Positions 33,925-43,163 of a stretch of 51,546 nt of DNA are shown in pieces. Position 1 is the first letter of the stretch, and the number at the start of each line of letters is the position of its first letter. The position numbers and the translations under genes were made by a program. Under the pieces are notes generated by a model. That model was not told the DNA's origin. It saw nothing but the letters and a program-made list of their open reading frames with translations, and ran no database searches. Source of the DNA: Prevotella sp. (GTDB taxonomy: Bacteria > Bacteroidota > Bacteroidia > Bacteroidales > Bacteroidaceae); NCBI GenBank assembly GCA_022771265.1, contig JALFCG010000144.1, forward strand, positions 1 through 51,546. The letters run 5' to 3'.

Positions 33925-35616
33925 ATGTTCAGATTCGAAGAACCCACATATTTATATTTACTGGCCTTGCTGCCCACGCTTGCATTGGTCAGATGGATGC
34001 TTGAAAGACAGCAAAGGAAAAGGCTCAAACTATTTGGAGATCTGGCACTGTTAAAAGAAATGGCGCCAGAAGTGTCACGCTGGAGACCGACCGCAAAATT
34101 CTGGATGCTGCAAGCTGCACTTGCCATGTTAATAGTCATGATGGCAAGACCGCAAATGGGAATGCGCATCAGCAATGACAAACGCACAGGCATTGAAACC
34201 ATCATTGCAATGGATATAAGCAACTCCATGCTTGCACAAGACGTTGAACCAAGCCGTCTCGACAGGACGAAGATGATGGTTGAAAACCTTGTCGACAATT
34301 TCAGCGACGACAAGATAGGTCTCATCGTCTTCGCGGGAGACGCGTTCGTCCAGCTTCCGATAACAAGCGACTACGTGTCGGCAAAGATGTTCCTCAGCGA
34401 CATCGACCCTTCACTCATTGCTACTCAAGGTACTGACATCGCCACTGCCATCAATATGGCTGCTGGCAGCTTTACCCAACAACAAGGGGTGGGCAAGGCA
34501 ATTATCGTTGTTACAGACGGCGAAGACCATGAGGGCGGAGCACTGGAAGCGGCAAAAGACGCAAAAAAGAAAGGCATGAGAGTGTATGTGCTTGGAGTAG
34601 GTTCTGACAAAGGCGCACCAATACCGTTAGGCAACGGCGAATACATGAAAGACAATACCGGCAACACCGTAATGACAAGACTTAACGAGGAGATGTGCAG
34701 GCAAATCGCTGAAGCTGGTGGTGGGGCTTACATACACGTTGACAACAACAGTAACGCCCAGCAACAACTTGACAATGAACTGGCGAAACTGTCCAAAAAA
34801 GAAATGCAGAGCACTGTCTATAGCGAGTATGACGAACAGTTCCAGGCATTTGGCTGTATCGCCATATTGCTTCTCATTCTTGAGATTTGCGTCTTTGAAC
34901 GAAAGAACCCGATAGCTAAGCGCATCAACCTCTTCGGAAAAAGGCAACGCGCAGCCACCCTTATCCTTCTTTTGTTGGTATCGACACTTTCAATGGCACA
35001 AAAAAGCGACAGAAACTACATCCGCCAAGGAAACAAGTCGTTCAGGGCAGGACAGTTCGACCAATCGGAAGTGGCTTACAGGAAAGCATTGGAGAAAAAC
35101 CCTCGAAATCCACAAGCCCACTATAATCTCGGCAACTCCCTGATGGCACAGAAAAAAGATTCCGCCGCCATACAAAGTCTGCAAAAGTCAACGGAGACTG
35201 AAACGAGCAAGACACGAAAGGCGATGGCTTTTCACAACATAGGCGTGATTTGCCAGCAACACAAGATGTACGGCGAAGCCATTGAAGCATACAAAAGTGC
35301 CCTTAGACTAAACCCGAAAGACGACACCACACGTTATAATCTTGAACTCTGCAAGCATCAGCAAAAAAAACAGCAGCAGGACAAGAACAACCAGCAGAAC
35401 AAAGAGCAAAAGGACAAAAACGGGCAAAACGAGAAAGACGAAAAGCAGAAAAACAACGACAAGCAGAATCAAAACAAAAATAAAGAAAACAAAATGAGCA
35501 AGGAGAATGCAGAACAGATGCTCAATGCTGCCATGCAGCAGGAAAAGAGCACACAACAGCGAATAAAGAAGGCTATGCAACGTCCTCGCTCCGCTAAGTT
35601 GGATAAAGAATGGTAA
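33925..35616 (+). CDS. BatB-BatC fusion: VWA domain plus TPR domain
   Basis: A 563-residue protein that joins what are two genes in Bacteroides. Residues 1-325 are BatB: two N-terminal helices, VWA domain with metal site DISNS (97-101) and IVVTDGEDHEGG, then a helix at 309-323. Residues 341-359 (RQRAATLILLLLVSTLSMAQ) read like the signal peptide of BatC, kept inside the fusion. TPR repeats follow (about 365-475; AHYNLGNSLMAQKKDSAAIQ), then a Lys/Gln/Asn-rich low-complexity stretch (480-525). There is no frameshift at the junction. The fusion would place the TPRs on the far side of the membrane from the linker 324-340. Confidence 0.9.
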   Translation: MFRFEEPTYLYLLALLPTLALVRWMLERQQRKRLKLFGDLALLKEMAPEVSRWRPTAKFWMLQAALAMLIVMMARPQMGMRISNDKRTGIETIIAMDISNSMLAQDVEPSRLDRTKMMVENLVDNFSDDKIGLIVFAGDAFVQLPITSDYVSAKMFLSDIDPSLIATQGTDIATAINMAAGSFTQQQGVGKAIIVVTDGEDHEGGALEAAKDAKKKGMRVYVLGVGSDKGAPIPLGNGEYMKDNTGNTVMTRLNEEMCRQIAEAGGGAYIHVDNNSNAQQQLDNELAKLSKKEMQSTVYSEYDEQFQAFGCIAILLLILEICVFERKNPIAKRINLFGKRQRAATLILLLLVSTLSMAQKSDRNYIRQGNKSFRAGQFDQSEVAYRKALEKNPRNPQAHYNLGNSLMAQKKDSAAIQSLQKSTETETSKTRKAMAFHNIGVICQQHKMYGEAIEAYKSALRLNPKDDTTRYNLELCKHQQKKQQQDKNNQQNKEQKDKNGQNEKDEKQKNNDKQNQNKNKENKMSKENAEQMLNAAMQQEKSTQQRIKKAMQRPRSAKLDKEW

Positions 35617-35621
35617 TAAAC

Positions 35622-38189
35622 ATGAAGAGACTTTTACTGATATCATACGCTTTTGTGGCTACTGTCGTGGCTTTCGCACAGAATTTGGTGGGAAATGCGC
35701 CAGCACAAGTGGCTGTGGGCGAACAATTCAGATTGACTTATACCATCAACACTCAAAACGTCAGTGGATTCCGGGCAGGAAACATTCCTGCCGAGTTGGA
35801 AGTGCTGATGGGACCAAGCCAGTCGTCGCAGTCAAGTTTCCAGATGATTAACGGACATACGAGTTCGTCGTCATCCATAACATACACTTACATCGTATGT
35901 GCCAACAAAAACGGAACATACACTATTTCCCCGGCACACATCACTGTTGACGGTAGAACGATAAAGTCAAACGCTATCAGAATAAAAGTCAGTGGGACAG
36001 CTCAGAACGGGTATGGGGGGAACAGAAGCAATAGCGGCAACGACGCGGAAATCCGTGATGCCGGTTCACGCATCAGCGGCAGCGACCTGTTCATCAAAGT
36101 CAGTGCCAACAAAAAACACATATTTGAACAGGAGCCCGTTTTGCTTACCTATAAAGTATATACTTTGGTGGGACTGACAAGTCTCAGGGGCGAGATGCCT
36201 GACATGAAAGGTTTCCACTCACAGGAAATCCCATTACCAAAGGAGAAGAGTTTCCACATTGAGACTCTTAACGGCAGGCCTTACAAGACTGTAACATGGC
36301 AGCAATGGGTGGTTTTTCCTCAGATGACAGGAAAGATGAACATTCCAAGCATCACTTTTGAAGGAATCGTAGTGCAGCAGAACCGTGATGTCGATCCTTT
36401 TGAGGCTTTCTTCAACGGAGGCTCAGGATATGTTGAGGTAAAGAAGAAGATTATCGCTCCGGGACTGTCACTTCAAGTTGACCCGCTACCTACCCGTCCG
36501 GCATCGTTTTCCGGAGGTGTGGGCAAGTTTAACATCACAGCTCAAATCAACAAGACAGACGTTAAGGCCAACGACCCTATCTCGCTGCGTGTTATAGTTA
36601 ACGGAACGGGCAATCTGAAACTTCTGAAGGAACCTGTCGTTAATTTCCCGAAGGACTTTGACAAGTATGACGCGAAAGTGACAGACAAGACAAAAATCAC
36701 CGCCAATGGCGTTGAAGGCAGCATGGTCTATGACTTCATGGCAGTACCACGCCACCAGGGAACTTACGACATACCGCCTGTCGAGTTTACTTACTACGAC
36801 ACACAGGAGAAGAAGTACAAGACTGTCAAAAGCAACGGTTTCAAACTTAACGTTGCAAAGGGCAACTCGTCAAATGCCACAGCAAACTATACCGAGGATG
36901 TTGAACAAGTCAACAAGGACATACGATACATTAAGACCGGTGAAAGCCATCTGAGGAAGGTCAACGACTTCTTCTTTGGTTCACAGTCATATTGGGCATT
37001 GCTTATTGTCATGCTTGCCGCGTTCATCTCCCTGTTCATCATTTTCCGTAAACGTGCCATTGACAACGCAAACCTTGGCGCCATGAGAGGAAAGAAGGCT
37101 AACAAGGTCGCTACCCGAAGGTTGAAGACCGCCCATAGACTAATGTTGCAGAACAAGGCTGACAAATTCTACGACGAAGTCCTGCGTGCCCTCTGGGGCT
37201 ATGTGGGCGACAAGCTGAACATGCCCGTTGAAAGTCTCTCGCGCGAAAACATCCGTCAGCGTCTGTCAGAACGTGACGTGGAAGAGGACACGATAGCAAA
37301 GTTCATAACCGCCATAAGCGAATGTGAGTTTGAGCGATATGCTCCCGGTGATGCCACGGGCAACATGAACAAGACTTTTGAAGCAGCAATGACAGCAATA
37401 ATGGACATTGAAGAAAAAATGAAGAAAAACAAGAAAAGACCTGCGACGGGAGTAATCACTCTACTGCTGATATTCTTCGCCACTACCACCGCTAATGCGA
37501 TGGTGACAAAAGACAATGCAGACAGGGCTTACTCCAAGGAACAGTATCAGCAAGCCATTTCTGACTATGAATCACTGCTCAATCAAGGAGCGAGCGCTGA
37601 CATTTATTATAATCTCGGCAACGCTTATTACAGGACAGGAAATATCACAAAGGCCATCATCAACTACGAACGGGCATTGCTTCTATCGCCTGGGGACAGC
37701 GACATAAGGTTTAACCTCCAGCTGGCACGTTCAAAGACTATCGACAAGATCATACCCGAGTCGGAGATGTTTTTCTTTAATTGGTACAGGCAGTTTGTCA
37801 ACCTTACAAGCGTTGACGGATGGGCAACGAACTCTCTTATCGCCTTGGCCTTTGCCATAATATGTGCCCTGTCCTACCTATTTGCCGAAAAGCTCATCTT
37901 TAGAAAGATTGGGTTCTTCGGTGCCATAGCGTTGATAATAGTGTTCGTCGTGTCAATTGTTGCAGCTTACCAGCAAAAAGACAAACTCGTCAACAGGACT
38001 GGTGCCGTTGTCATCGCACCAGCCGTACAGGTCAAGAGTGCTCCTTCCCAAAACGGCACTGTACTTTTCAATCTCCACGAAGGAACAAAAGTGGAAATCA
38101 CTGACGGCACGATGAAAGGATGGAAAGAGGTGAAAATCGCTGACGGTAAAAGCGGGTGGATTGAAAACTCAAAAATAGAGAAAATATGA
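35622..38189 (+). CDS. BatD-BatE fusion: BatD domains plus TPR and SH3 domains
   Basis: An 855-residue protein. It starts with a signal peptide (MKRLLLISYAFVATVVAFAQ) at ATG 35622; an earlier ATG at 35610 overlaps the upstream stop and adds four residues only. The BatD part has repeated beta domains, a helix near 455-475 and a cytoplasmic helical part. At 37419 an in-frame ATG opens KKNKKRPATG and a second signal-like helix ending TTTANA, which is the natural start of BatE. TPR repeats, two membrane helices and a C-terminal SH3-type domain (VQVKSAPSQNGTVLFNLHEG) follow. The fusion looks like loss of the batD stop. BatE could still be made separately from 37419. Confidence 0.9.
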   Translation: MKRLLLISYAFVATVVAFAQNLVGNAPAQVAVGEQFRLTYTINTQNVSGFRAGNIPAELEVLMGPSQSSQSSFQMINGHTSSSSSITYTYIVCANKNGTYTISPAHITVDGRTIKSNAIRIKVSGTAQNGYGGNRSNSGNDAEIRDAGSRISGSDLFIKVSANKKHIFEQEPVLLTYKVYTLVGLTSLRGEMPDMKGFHSQEIPLPKEKSFHIETLNGRPYKTVTWQQWVVFPQMTGKMNIPSITFEGIVVQQNRDVDPFEAFFNGGSGYVEVKKKIIAPGLSLQVDPLPTRPASFSGGVGKFNITAQINKTDVKANDPISLRVIVNGTGNLKLLKEPVVNFPKDFDKYDAKVTDKTKITANGVEGSMVYDFMAVPRHQGTYDIPPVEFTYYDTQEKKYKTVKSNGFKLNVAKGNSSNATANYTEDVEQVNKDIRYIKTGESHLRKVNDFFFGSQSYWALLIVMLAAFISLFIIFRKRAIDNANLGAMRGKKANKVATRRLKTAHRLMLQNKADKFYDEVLRALWGYVGDKLNMPVESLSRENIRQRLSERDVEEDTIAKFITAISECEFERYAPGDATGNMNKTFEAAMTAIMDIEEKMKKNKKRPATGVITLLLIFFATTTANAMVTKDNADRAYSKEQYQQAISDYESLLNQGASADIYYNLGNAYYRTGNITKAIINYERALLLSPGDSDIRFNLQLARSKTIDKIIPESEMFFFNWYRQFVNLTSVDGWATNSLIALAFAIICALSYLFAEKLIFRKIGFFGAIALIIVFVVSIVAAYQQKDKLVNRTGAVVIAPAVQVKSAPSQNGTVLFNLHEGTKVEITDGTMKGWKEVKIADGKSGWIENSKIEKI

Positions 38190-38878
38190 GAGATTCGTTA
38201 ATTGACCTCGACAAAGAGTTACTGCTAAGCCTGAACGGAAGCGACTCATTGTTTGCTGACGGGCTGATGGTGACACTGACAAACGCTCAGACGTGGATTC
38301 CGCTTTATGTGGCATTGCTCTATCTTGTAATAAAGAACAATGACAGTATAAAGAAAATCGCGACAATAGTAGTCTGTGTAGTCCTGTGTGTCATGCTGGC
38401 AGGAACCATCGACGACCTGATAGTCAAACCGACAATAGCAAGGTGGCGTCCAACCCACGACCCTGGCATAGGTACAATGGTTGATGTGGTCAACGGTTAC
38501 CGTGGAGGATATTACGGATTCTTCTCTGCACATGCAGCCAACACTTTCTCTATAGCATTGTTCTTCACTTTCCTGGTGAGAAATGCCTATCTGAGCTTTT
38601 CACTCATCATCTGGTCACTTGCCAACTGCTGGACACGCATATACCTCGGTGTTCACTACCCCGGCGACATCCTTGTCGGCTTGTTATGGGGAGCGACCGT
38701 AGCCACTGTCGTGTATTTGTTATACCGATATGTCATTCCTACCAACAACAATGCTACCTACATCTCGTCACAGTACTCCTCGACAGGCTATACTGCGACA
38801 GACTCAGATATTGTCATTTCAGTCCTTGCCTACATATTCATATATGCACAGGTCAAGGCCTGCATCCTCTTCTTTTGA
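38186..38878 (+). CDS. PAP2 family membrane phosphatase
   Basis: A 230-residue protein with about five helices and the three PAP2 phosphatase motifs: KPTIARWRP, FFSAHAANTFS (the PSGH equivalent) and RIYLGVHYPGDILVG with the catalytic His and Asp. Members remove phosphates from lipids such as undecaprenyl diphosphate, phosphatidylglycerol phosphate or lipid A. The target here is not clear. It overlaps the Bat fusion gene by four bases (ATGA), so it is part of the same operon, as in many Bacteroidetes. Confidence 0.9.
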   Translation: MRDSLIDLDKELLLSLNGSDSLFADGLMVTLTNAQTWIPLYVALLYLVIKNNDSIKKIATIVVCVVLCVMLAGTIDDLIVKPTIARWRPTHDPGIGTMVDVVNGYRGGYYGFFSAHAANTFSIALFFTFLVRNAYLSFSLIIWSLANCWTRIYLGVHYPGDILVGLLWGATVATVVYLLYRYVIPTNNNATYISSQYSSTGYTATDSDIVISVLAYIFIYAQVKACILFF

Positions 38879-38908
38879 GACATTGCGTCACATTCATCAT
38901 ATAGCAAC

Positions 38909-40126
38909 ATGACAGAAACAAGACATATTCACATCAGCGACTACAACTATCCTCTTCCCGACAATAGGATTGCGAAGTTCCCGTTGAAACAAAGGGACAC
39001 ATCCAAATTGTTGGTATATAGGCATGGTGAAATTAGCGAAGACGTTTTTTACAATCTTCCTAAATACCTGAGCCCAGGAGGACTGATGATATTCAATAAC
39101 ACCAAAGTCATTCAGGCACGTCTGCATTTCAGGAAGGAAACAGGCGCACTCATCGAAGTGTTCCTGCTTGAACCTGCATCACCCACTGACTACGAACAGA
39201 TGTTCCAAACTCGAAATAGCTGCGAGTGGCATTGTCTCGTCGGAAACCTAAAGAAATGGAAGGAGGGTTCACTAAAAAGAGTGTTTGATGTGGCTGGACA
39301 CAACATTACACTGACTTGCGAATACGTCGAGGCAGAAAAGACATGCCATAGAATCACCTTTTCATGGGACAACAGTCAGGTATCGTTTGCAGAAATACTC
39401 GATGCCGTAGGAGAGCTCCCTATCCCACCCTATCTCAACAGAGAGACGCAGGAAAGCGACAAGACGACTTATCAGACCGTATATTCCAAAATAAAGGGCA
39501 GCGTGGCTGCACCTACAGCCGGACTGCATTTTACGGAAAAGGTTCTTGCCGACATCGACGGATGCGGTGTTGAACGCGATGAAGTGACACTACATGTCGG
39601 AGCCGGCACATTCAAGCCAGTGAAGAGTGAGGAAATTGAAGGTCATGAAATGCACACGGAGTTCATAGCTGTCAACCGTGACACCATAAAGCGACTCATC
39701 GAACACAATGCCGAGGCAATAGCCGTAGGCACTACAAGCGTCAGGACACTCGAAAGCCTCTATTACATGGGACTGAAAGTGATTGCCAATCCCGAGATAA
39801 GCGAAGAGAAGCTACACGTGGCACAGTGGGAGCCATACGAAACCGCTTCCTGCACCCAACCGCTAATTGCCTTGAAAGCTCTTTACGGTTATCTCGTCAG
39901 CCACAATCTGACGACCCTTCATTCAAGCACTCAAATCATCATTGCCCCAGGCTACGAATATAAAATCGTTAAAACTCTCGTCACCAATTTCCATCAACCG
40001 CAAAGCACGCTGCTCTTGCTCGTCAGTGCGTTTGTCAATGGCGACTGGCGACATATTTATGACTATGCCTTGGCCCACGATTTCCGTTTCCTGAGCTATG
40101 GCGACAGTAATTTGATAATTCCATAA
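38909..40126 (+). CDS. queA: S-adenosylmethionine:tRNA ribosyltransferase-isomerase
   Basis: A 405-residue enzyme that transfers and isomerises the ribosyl part of SAM onto preQ1 in tRNA, giving epoxyqueuosine. Family motifs include YPLPDNRIAKFPLKQRD, LMIFNNTKVIQARL, ELPIPPYLNR, YQTVYSKIKGSVAAPTAGLH, LHVGAGTFKPV and a C-terminal TNFHQPQSTLLLLVSAF. It is longer than the 340-350 residues of E. coli QueA, as usual in this phylum. It is 30 bases after the PAP2 gene with no promoter match between, so it is likely read from the moxR promoter. Confidence 0.95.
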   Translation: MTETRHIHISDYNYPLPDNRIAKFPLKQRDTSKLLVYRHGEISEDVFYNLPKYLSPGGLMIFNNTKVIQARLHFRKETGALIEVFLLEPASPTDYEQMFQTRNSCEWHCLVGNLKKWKEGSLKRVFDVAGHNITLTCEYVEAEKTCHRITFSWDNSQVSFAEILDAVGELPIPPYLNRETQESDKTTYQTVYSKIKGSVAAPTAGLHFTEKVLADIDGCGVERDEVTLHVGAGTFKPVKSEEIEGHEMHTEFIAVNRDTIKRLIEHNAEAIAVGTTSVRTLESLYYMGLKVIANPEISEEKLHVAQWEPYETASCTQPLIALKALYGYLVSHNLTTLHSSTQIIIAPGYEYKIVKTLVTNFHQPQSTLLLLVSAFVNGDWRHIYDYALAHDFRFLSYGDSNLIIP

Positions 40127-40128
40127 TT

Positions 40129-41199
40129 ATGAAAATCGGAGATAAAGTTAGATTCTTAAGTGATATCGGAGGCGGACGGGTTGCCGGCTTCCAGGGTAAT
40201 AACATAGTGCTCGTCGAGGACGAAGACGGATTCCAAGTTCCGACGCCTCGCAACGAAGTCGTCGTCGTTAATGACGAAGACTATAGCACGTCGCGACTTG
40301 TTGCAGAAAAACAAAAGACAAACAAGCCTCTTAACGACGACGAGGACTACGACCCAGCCGACCGGCCCGTTACATTCAAGTCACCCATAGAGGAACGAAA
40401 AGGCGGCGACAAGCTCTCTGCCTATCTTGCCTTTGTGCCAATGTCGCCCAAAGAGATGACTACGACAAGGTTTGAGACATACATCGTCAACGACAGTAAC
40501 TACTTCATGCAATACTCATACATGACAGCAGAAGGAAACAACTGGACACTGAGAAGCTGCGGCGAGATTGAGCCGAACACAAAACTATATGTTGAGGAAT
40601 TCGGACGAGAAGACCTGAACCTCTACAACCGTGTGGCTGTACAGATTCTCGCCTACAAACGTGGAAAGTCGTTCCTGCTGAAGCCTGCCGTTGACGTTCA
40701 ACTTCGACTCGACCCCGTGAAGTTCTACAAGCTGCACACGTTCCAGGAGAATGACTTCTTCGAACAGTCAGCCTACGTCCTGACCCTTATCGAGAACGAT
40801 GCGGAGGCACGCCCTCTCGTGGTCGATGCCAAAAGGCTAAAACAGGAAATGATGGGAAAGATTGCTGAAGACCGCCCTAAGTCACATGCCCCACAACACA
40901 AGAAAGACGACCCAAACGCTCCTCTCGTCGTTGACCTTCATGCCTCTGAGCTGCTTGAGACGACAGCTGGAATGACCCATTCCGACATTCTCAACTACCA
41001 GATGGAACACTTCCGCAAGACGCTCAAGGCTCACGAGAAGGAGAAAGGAAAGAAAATCGTGTTCATCCACGGCAAAGGAGAAGGCATCCTTCGCCAGGCT
41101 CTCATCAACGAACTGCGCTACAGGTTCAAGACATTCACCTATCAGGATGCCTCGTTTCAGGAATATGGATACGGTGCCACACAAGTAACAATAAAATAG
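40129..41199 (+). CDS. DUF2027 domain protein with C-terminal Smr domain
   Basis: A 356-residue soluble protein. The N-terminal KIGDKVRFLSDIGGGRVAGF segment (1-70) is the conserved start of the DUF2027 family, followed by a beta-rich domain (about 95-235). A C-terminal Smr domain starts with VVDLHASELLE and holds the HGKGEG loop and a GYGATQVTI end. Smr domains are small nucleases acting on DNA or mRNA, as in MutS2, which is also encoded in this window. No ATPase is present. It lies two bases after queA and five before nadE. Its physiological role is unknown. Confidence 0.88.
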   Translation: MKIGDKVRFLSDIGGGRVAGFQGNNIVLVEDEDGFQVPTPRNEVVVVNDEDYSTSRLVAEKQKTNKPLNDDEDYDPADRPVTFKSPIEERKGGDKLSAYLAFVPMSPKEMTTTRFETYIVNDSNYFMQYSYMTAEGNNWTLRSCGEIEPNTKLYVEEFGREDLNLYNRVAVQILAYKRGKSFLLKPAVDVQLRLDPVKFYKLHTFQENDFFEQSAYVLTLIENDAEARPLVVDAKRLKQEMMGKIAEDRPKSHAPQHKKDDPNAPLVVDLHASELLETTAGMTHSDILNYQMEHFRKTLKAHEKEKGKKIVFIHGKGEGILRQALINELRYRFKTFTYQDASFQEYGYGATQVTIK

Positions 41200-41204
41200 A
41201 CAAT

Positions 41205-43148
41205 ATGAAATACGGATTCGTAACTGTCGCAGCGGCTATACCAAGAGTAAAGGTTGCCGACACCCACCACAACATCCTTGCCATAGAAGAACAAGTCGCC
41301 ATGGCTGAAGGCAAAGGCGTGGAAATTATCGTTTTCCCGGAACTATCCATAACCGGGTATTCCTGTCAGGACCTCTTCCGCTCGCAACTGCTTGTCGAAA
41401 AGGCAGAGCAAGCCCTTATGCACCTGCTCGACTTTACGCGCAAACTCGACATCATCACTGTTGTCGGTATGCCCGTGGCTGTTGACGATGTATTACTCAA
41501 CTGCGCCATTGTCGTACAACAGGGAACCATTTTGGGCATCGTGCCGAAAACATTTCTCCCGAATTACGGGGAATTCTACGAAAAGCGCTGGTTTGCTTCC
41601 TCACTCGACATTATTACCAAGCAACTGTATATAGCAGGATGCCCCGTCACTATTTCGCCTGAACCAAAGGTGTTCATCAACTCTGACGGAGTGAAATTCG
41701 GAATCGAAATATGCGAAGACCTGTGGTCGCCCATTCCTCCAAGCGACAACCTCACCCTTGCCGGCGCCGACATCATTCTCAACCTTTCGGCAAGCGACGA
41801 ACTGATTGGCAAGCACGACTATCTTCGCCAATTGATATCACAACAAAGCGCACGCACCATCTCTGCTTACGTTTATTCCGGTTGCGGATTCGGAGAGAGC
41901 ACACAAGATGTGGTTTACGGCGGGAATGCCATCATAGCTGAAAACGGAAAGATTATCGCTGAAGCCGCAAGGTTCATGAAAGAACCACAGATGATGATAA
42001 CACAGGTTGACGTGGAACGACTAAGAAGCGAACGACGTGCCAACACCACATTCACCATGGCAAAGCACAAGGCTATTATTGCTGAAGTCATCAACACTAA
42101 ACCAACTGAAATACATGACTTCACCTTGTTAAGAAACATCGACCCTACACCGTTCATTCCCAAAACAGAAGACATGAGGCGGTCATGTGAGGAAATTCTC
42201 AACATCCAGACCTCCGGACTGGCAAAACGTCTTGACCATACCGGTTGCAAACACGTCGTGGTCGGCATCAGCGGCGGACTGGACTCCACTCTCGCACTGC
42301 TCGTGGCAGTAAGGGCTTTTGACTATCTCAAGCTCGACCGTAAGGGAATACACGGTATAACCATGCCTGGCTTTGGCACTACCGACCGTACCCACGACAA
42401 TGCCGTGAACCTCATGAAATCATTGGGAATCTCAATTGATGAGATACCTATCGCAAAAAGCGTAATCCAGCATTTTGAGGACATCGGACACGACATCAAC
42501 AAGCATGACGTGACCTACGAAAACGGACAAGCCCGTGAGCGTACACAAATCCTGATGGACATGGCTAACCGTGTAGGAGGAATGGTTGTAGGCACAGGCG
42601 ACCTAAGCGAACTTGCGCTCGGATGGGCTACTTACAACGGCGACCACATGTCGATGTACGGTGTCAATGCAAGCATCCCCAAGACCCTTATCCGCCATCT
42701 CGTGAGATATGTTGCCGACAACGATGTCGATGAACAGTCGCGGCTCACTCTCCTCGACATCATCGACACACCGATAAGCCCTGAGCTGATACCTGCCGAC
42801 GAAGACGGTAACATAAGCCAAAAGACAGAAGACCTCGTGGGTCCCTACGAGCTTCACGACTTTTTCCTCTACAACTATCTCCGTTTCGGCTACCGCCCCT
42901 CGAAATTGTTCTTCCTTGCACAAACGGCATTCAACGGCCACGACCCTTCAGTGGGAAAATACGACGACAAGACCATCAAAAAGTGGCTCAGCACCTTCTT
43001 CCGACGATTCTTTGCACAACAGTTCAAGCGATCCTGCCTGCCTGACGGTCCAAAGGTGGGAAGCGTCAGCCTCAGTCCGCGAGGCGACTGGCGCATGCCG
43101 TCAGATGCCTGCAGCTCTCTTTGGCTTGAAGAGATTGCAGGCTTGTAA
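41205..43148 (+). CDS. nadE: Glutamine-dependent NAD+ synthetase
   Basis: A 647-residue enzyme that amidates nicotinic acid adenine dinucleotide with ammonia from glutamine. The N-terminal nitrilase-type amidase has the Glu46-Lys115-Cys170 triad (FPELSITGY, PKTFLPNYGEF, GIEICEDLW). The synthetase domain has the P-loop SGGLDS at 356-361 and GTGDLSELALGWATYNGDH. The length and order are normal for the two-domain form. It is the last gene of the plus-strand run; its stop is 15 bases from the stop of the convergent epimerase-like gene, with no obvious terminator in the gap. Confidence 0.96.
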   Translation: MKYGFVTVAAAIPRVKVADTHHNILAIEEQVAMAEGKGVEIIVFPELSITGYSCQDLFRSQLLVEKAEQALMHLLDFTRKLDIITVVGMPVAVDDVLLNCAIVVQQGTILGIVPKTFLPNYGEFYEKRWFASSLDIITKQLYIAGCPVTISPEPKVFINSDGVKFGIEICEDLWSPIPPSDNLTLAGADIILNLSASDELIGKHDYLRQLISQQSARTISAYVYSGCGFGESTQDVVYGGNAIIAENGKIIAEAARFMKEPQMMITQVDVERLRSERRANTTFTMAKHKAIIAEVINTKPTEIHDFTLLRNIDPTPFIPKTEDMRRSCEEILNIQTSGLAKRLDHTGCKHVVVGISGGLDSTLALLVAVRAFDYLKLDRKGIHGITMPGFGTTDRTHDNAVNLMKSLGISIDEIPIAKSVIQHFEDIGHDINKHDVTYENGQARERTQILMDMANRVGGMVVGTGDLSELALGWATYNGDHMSMYGVNASIPKTLIRHLVRYVADNDVDEQSRLTLLDIIDTPISPELIPADEDGNISQKTEDLVGPYELHDFFLYNYLRFGYRPSKLFFLAQTAFNGHDPSVGKYDDKTIKKWLSTFFRRFFAQQFKRSCLPDGPKVGSVSLSPRGDWRMPSDACSSLWLEEIAGL

Positions 43149-43163
43149 CGGTAACAGGCGTTC

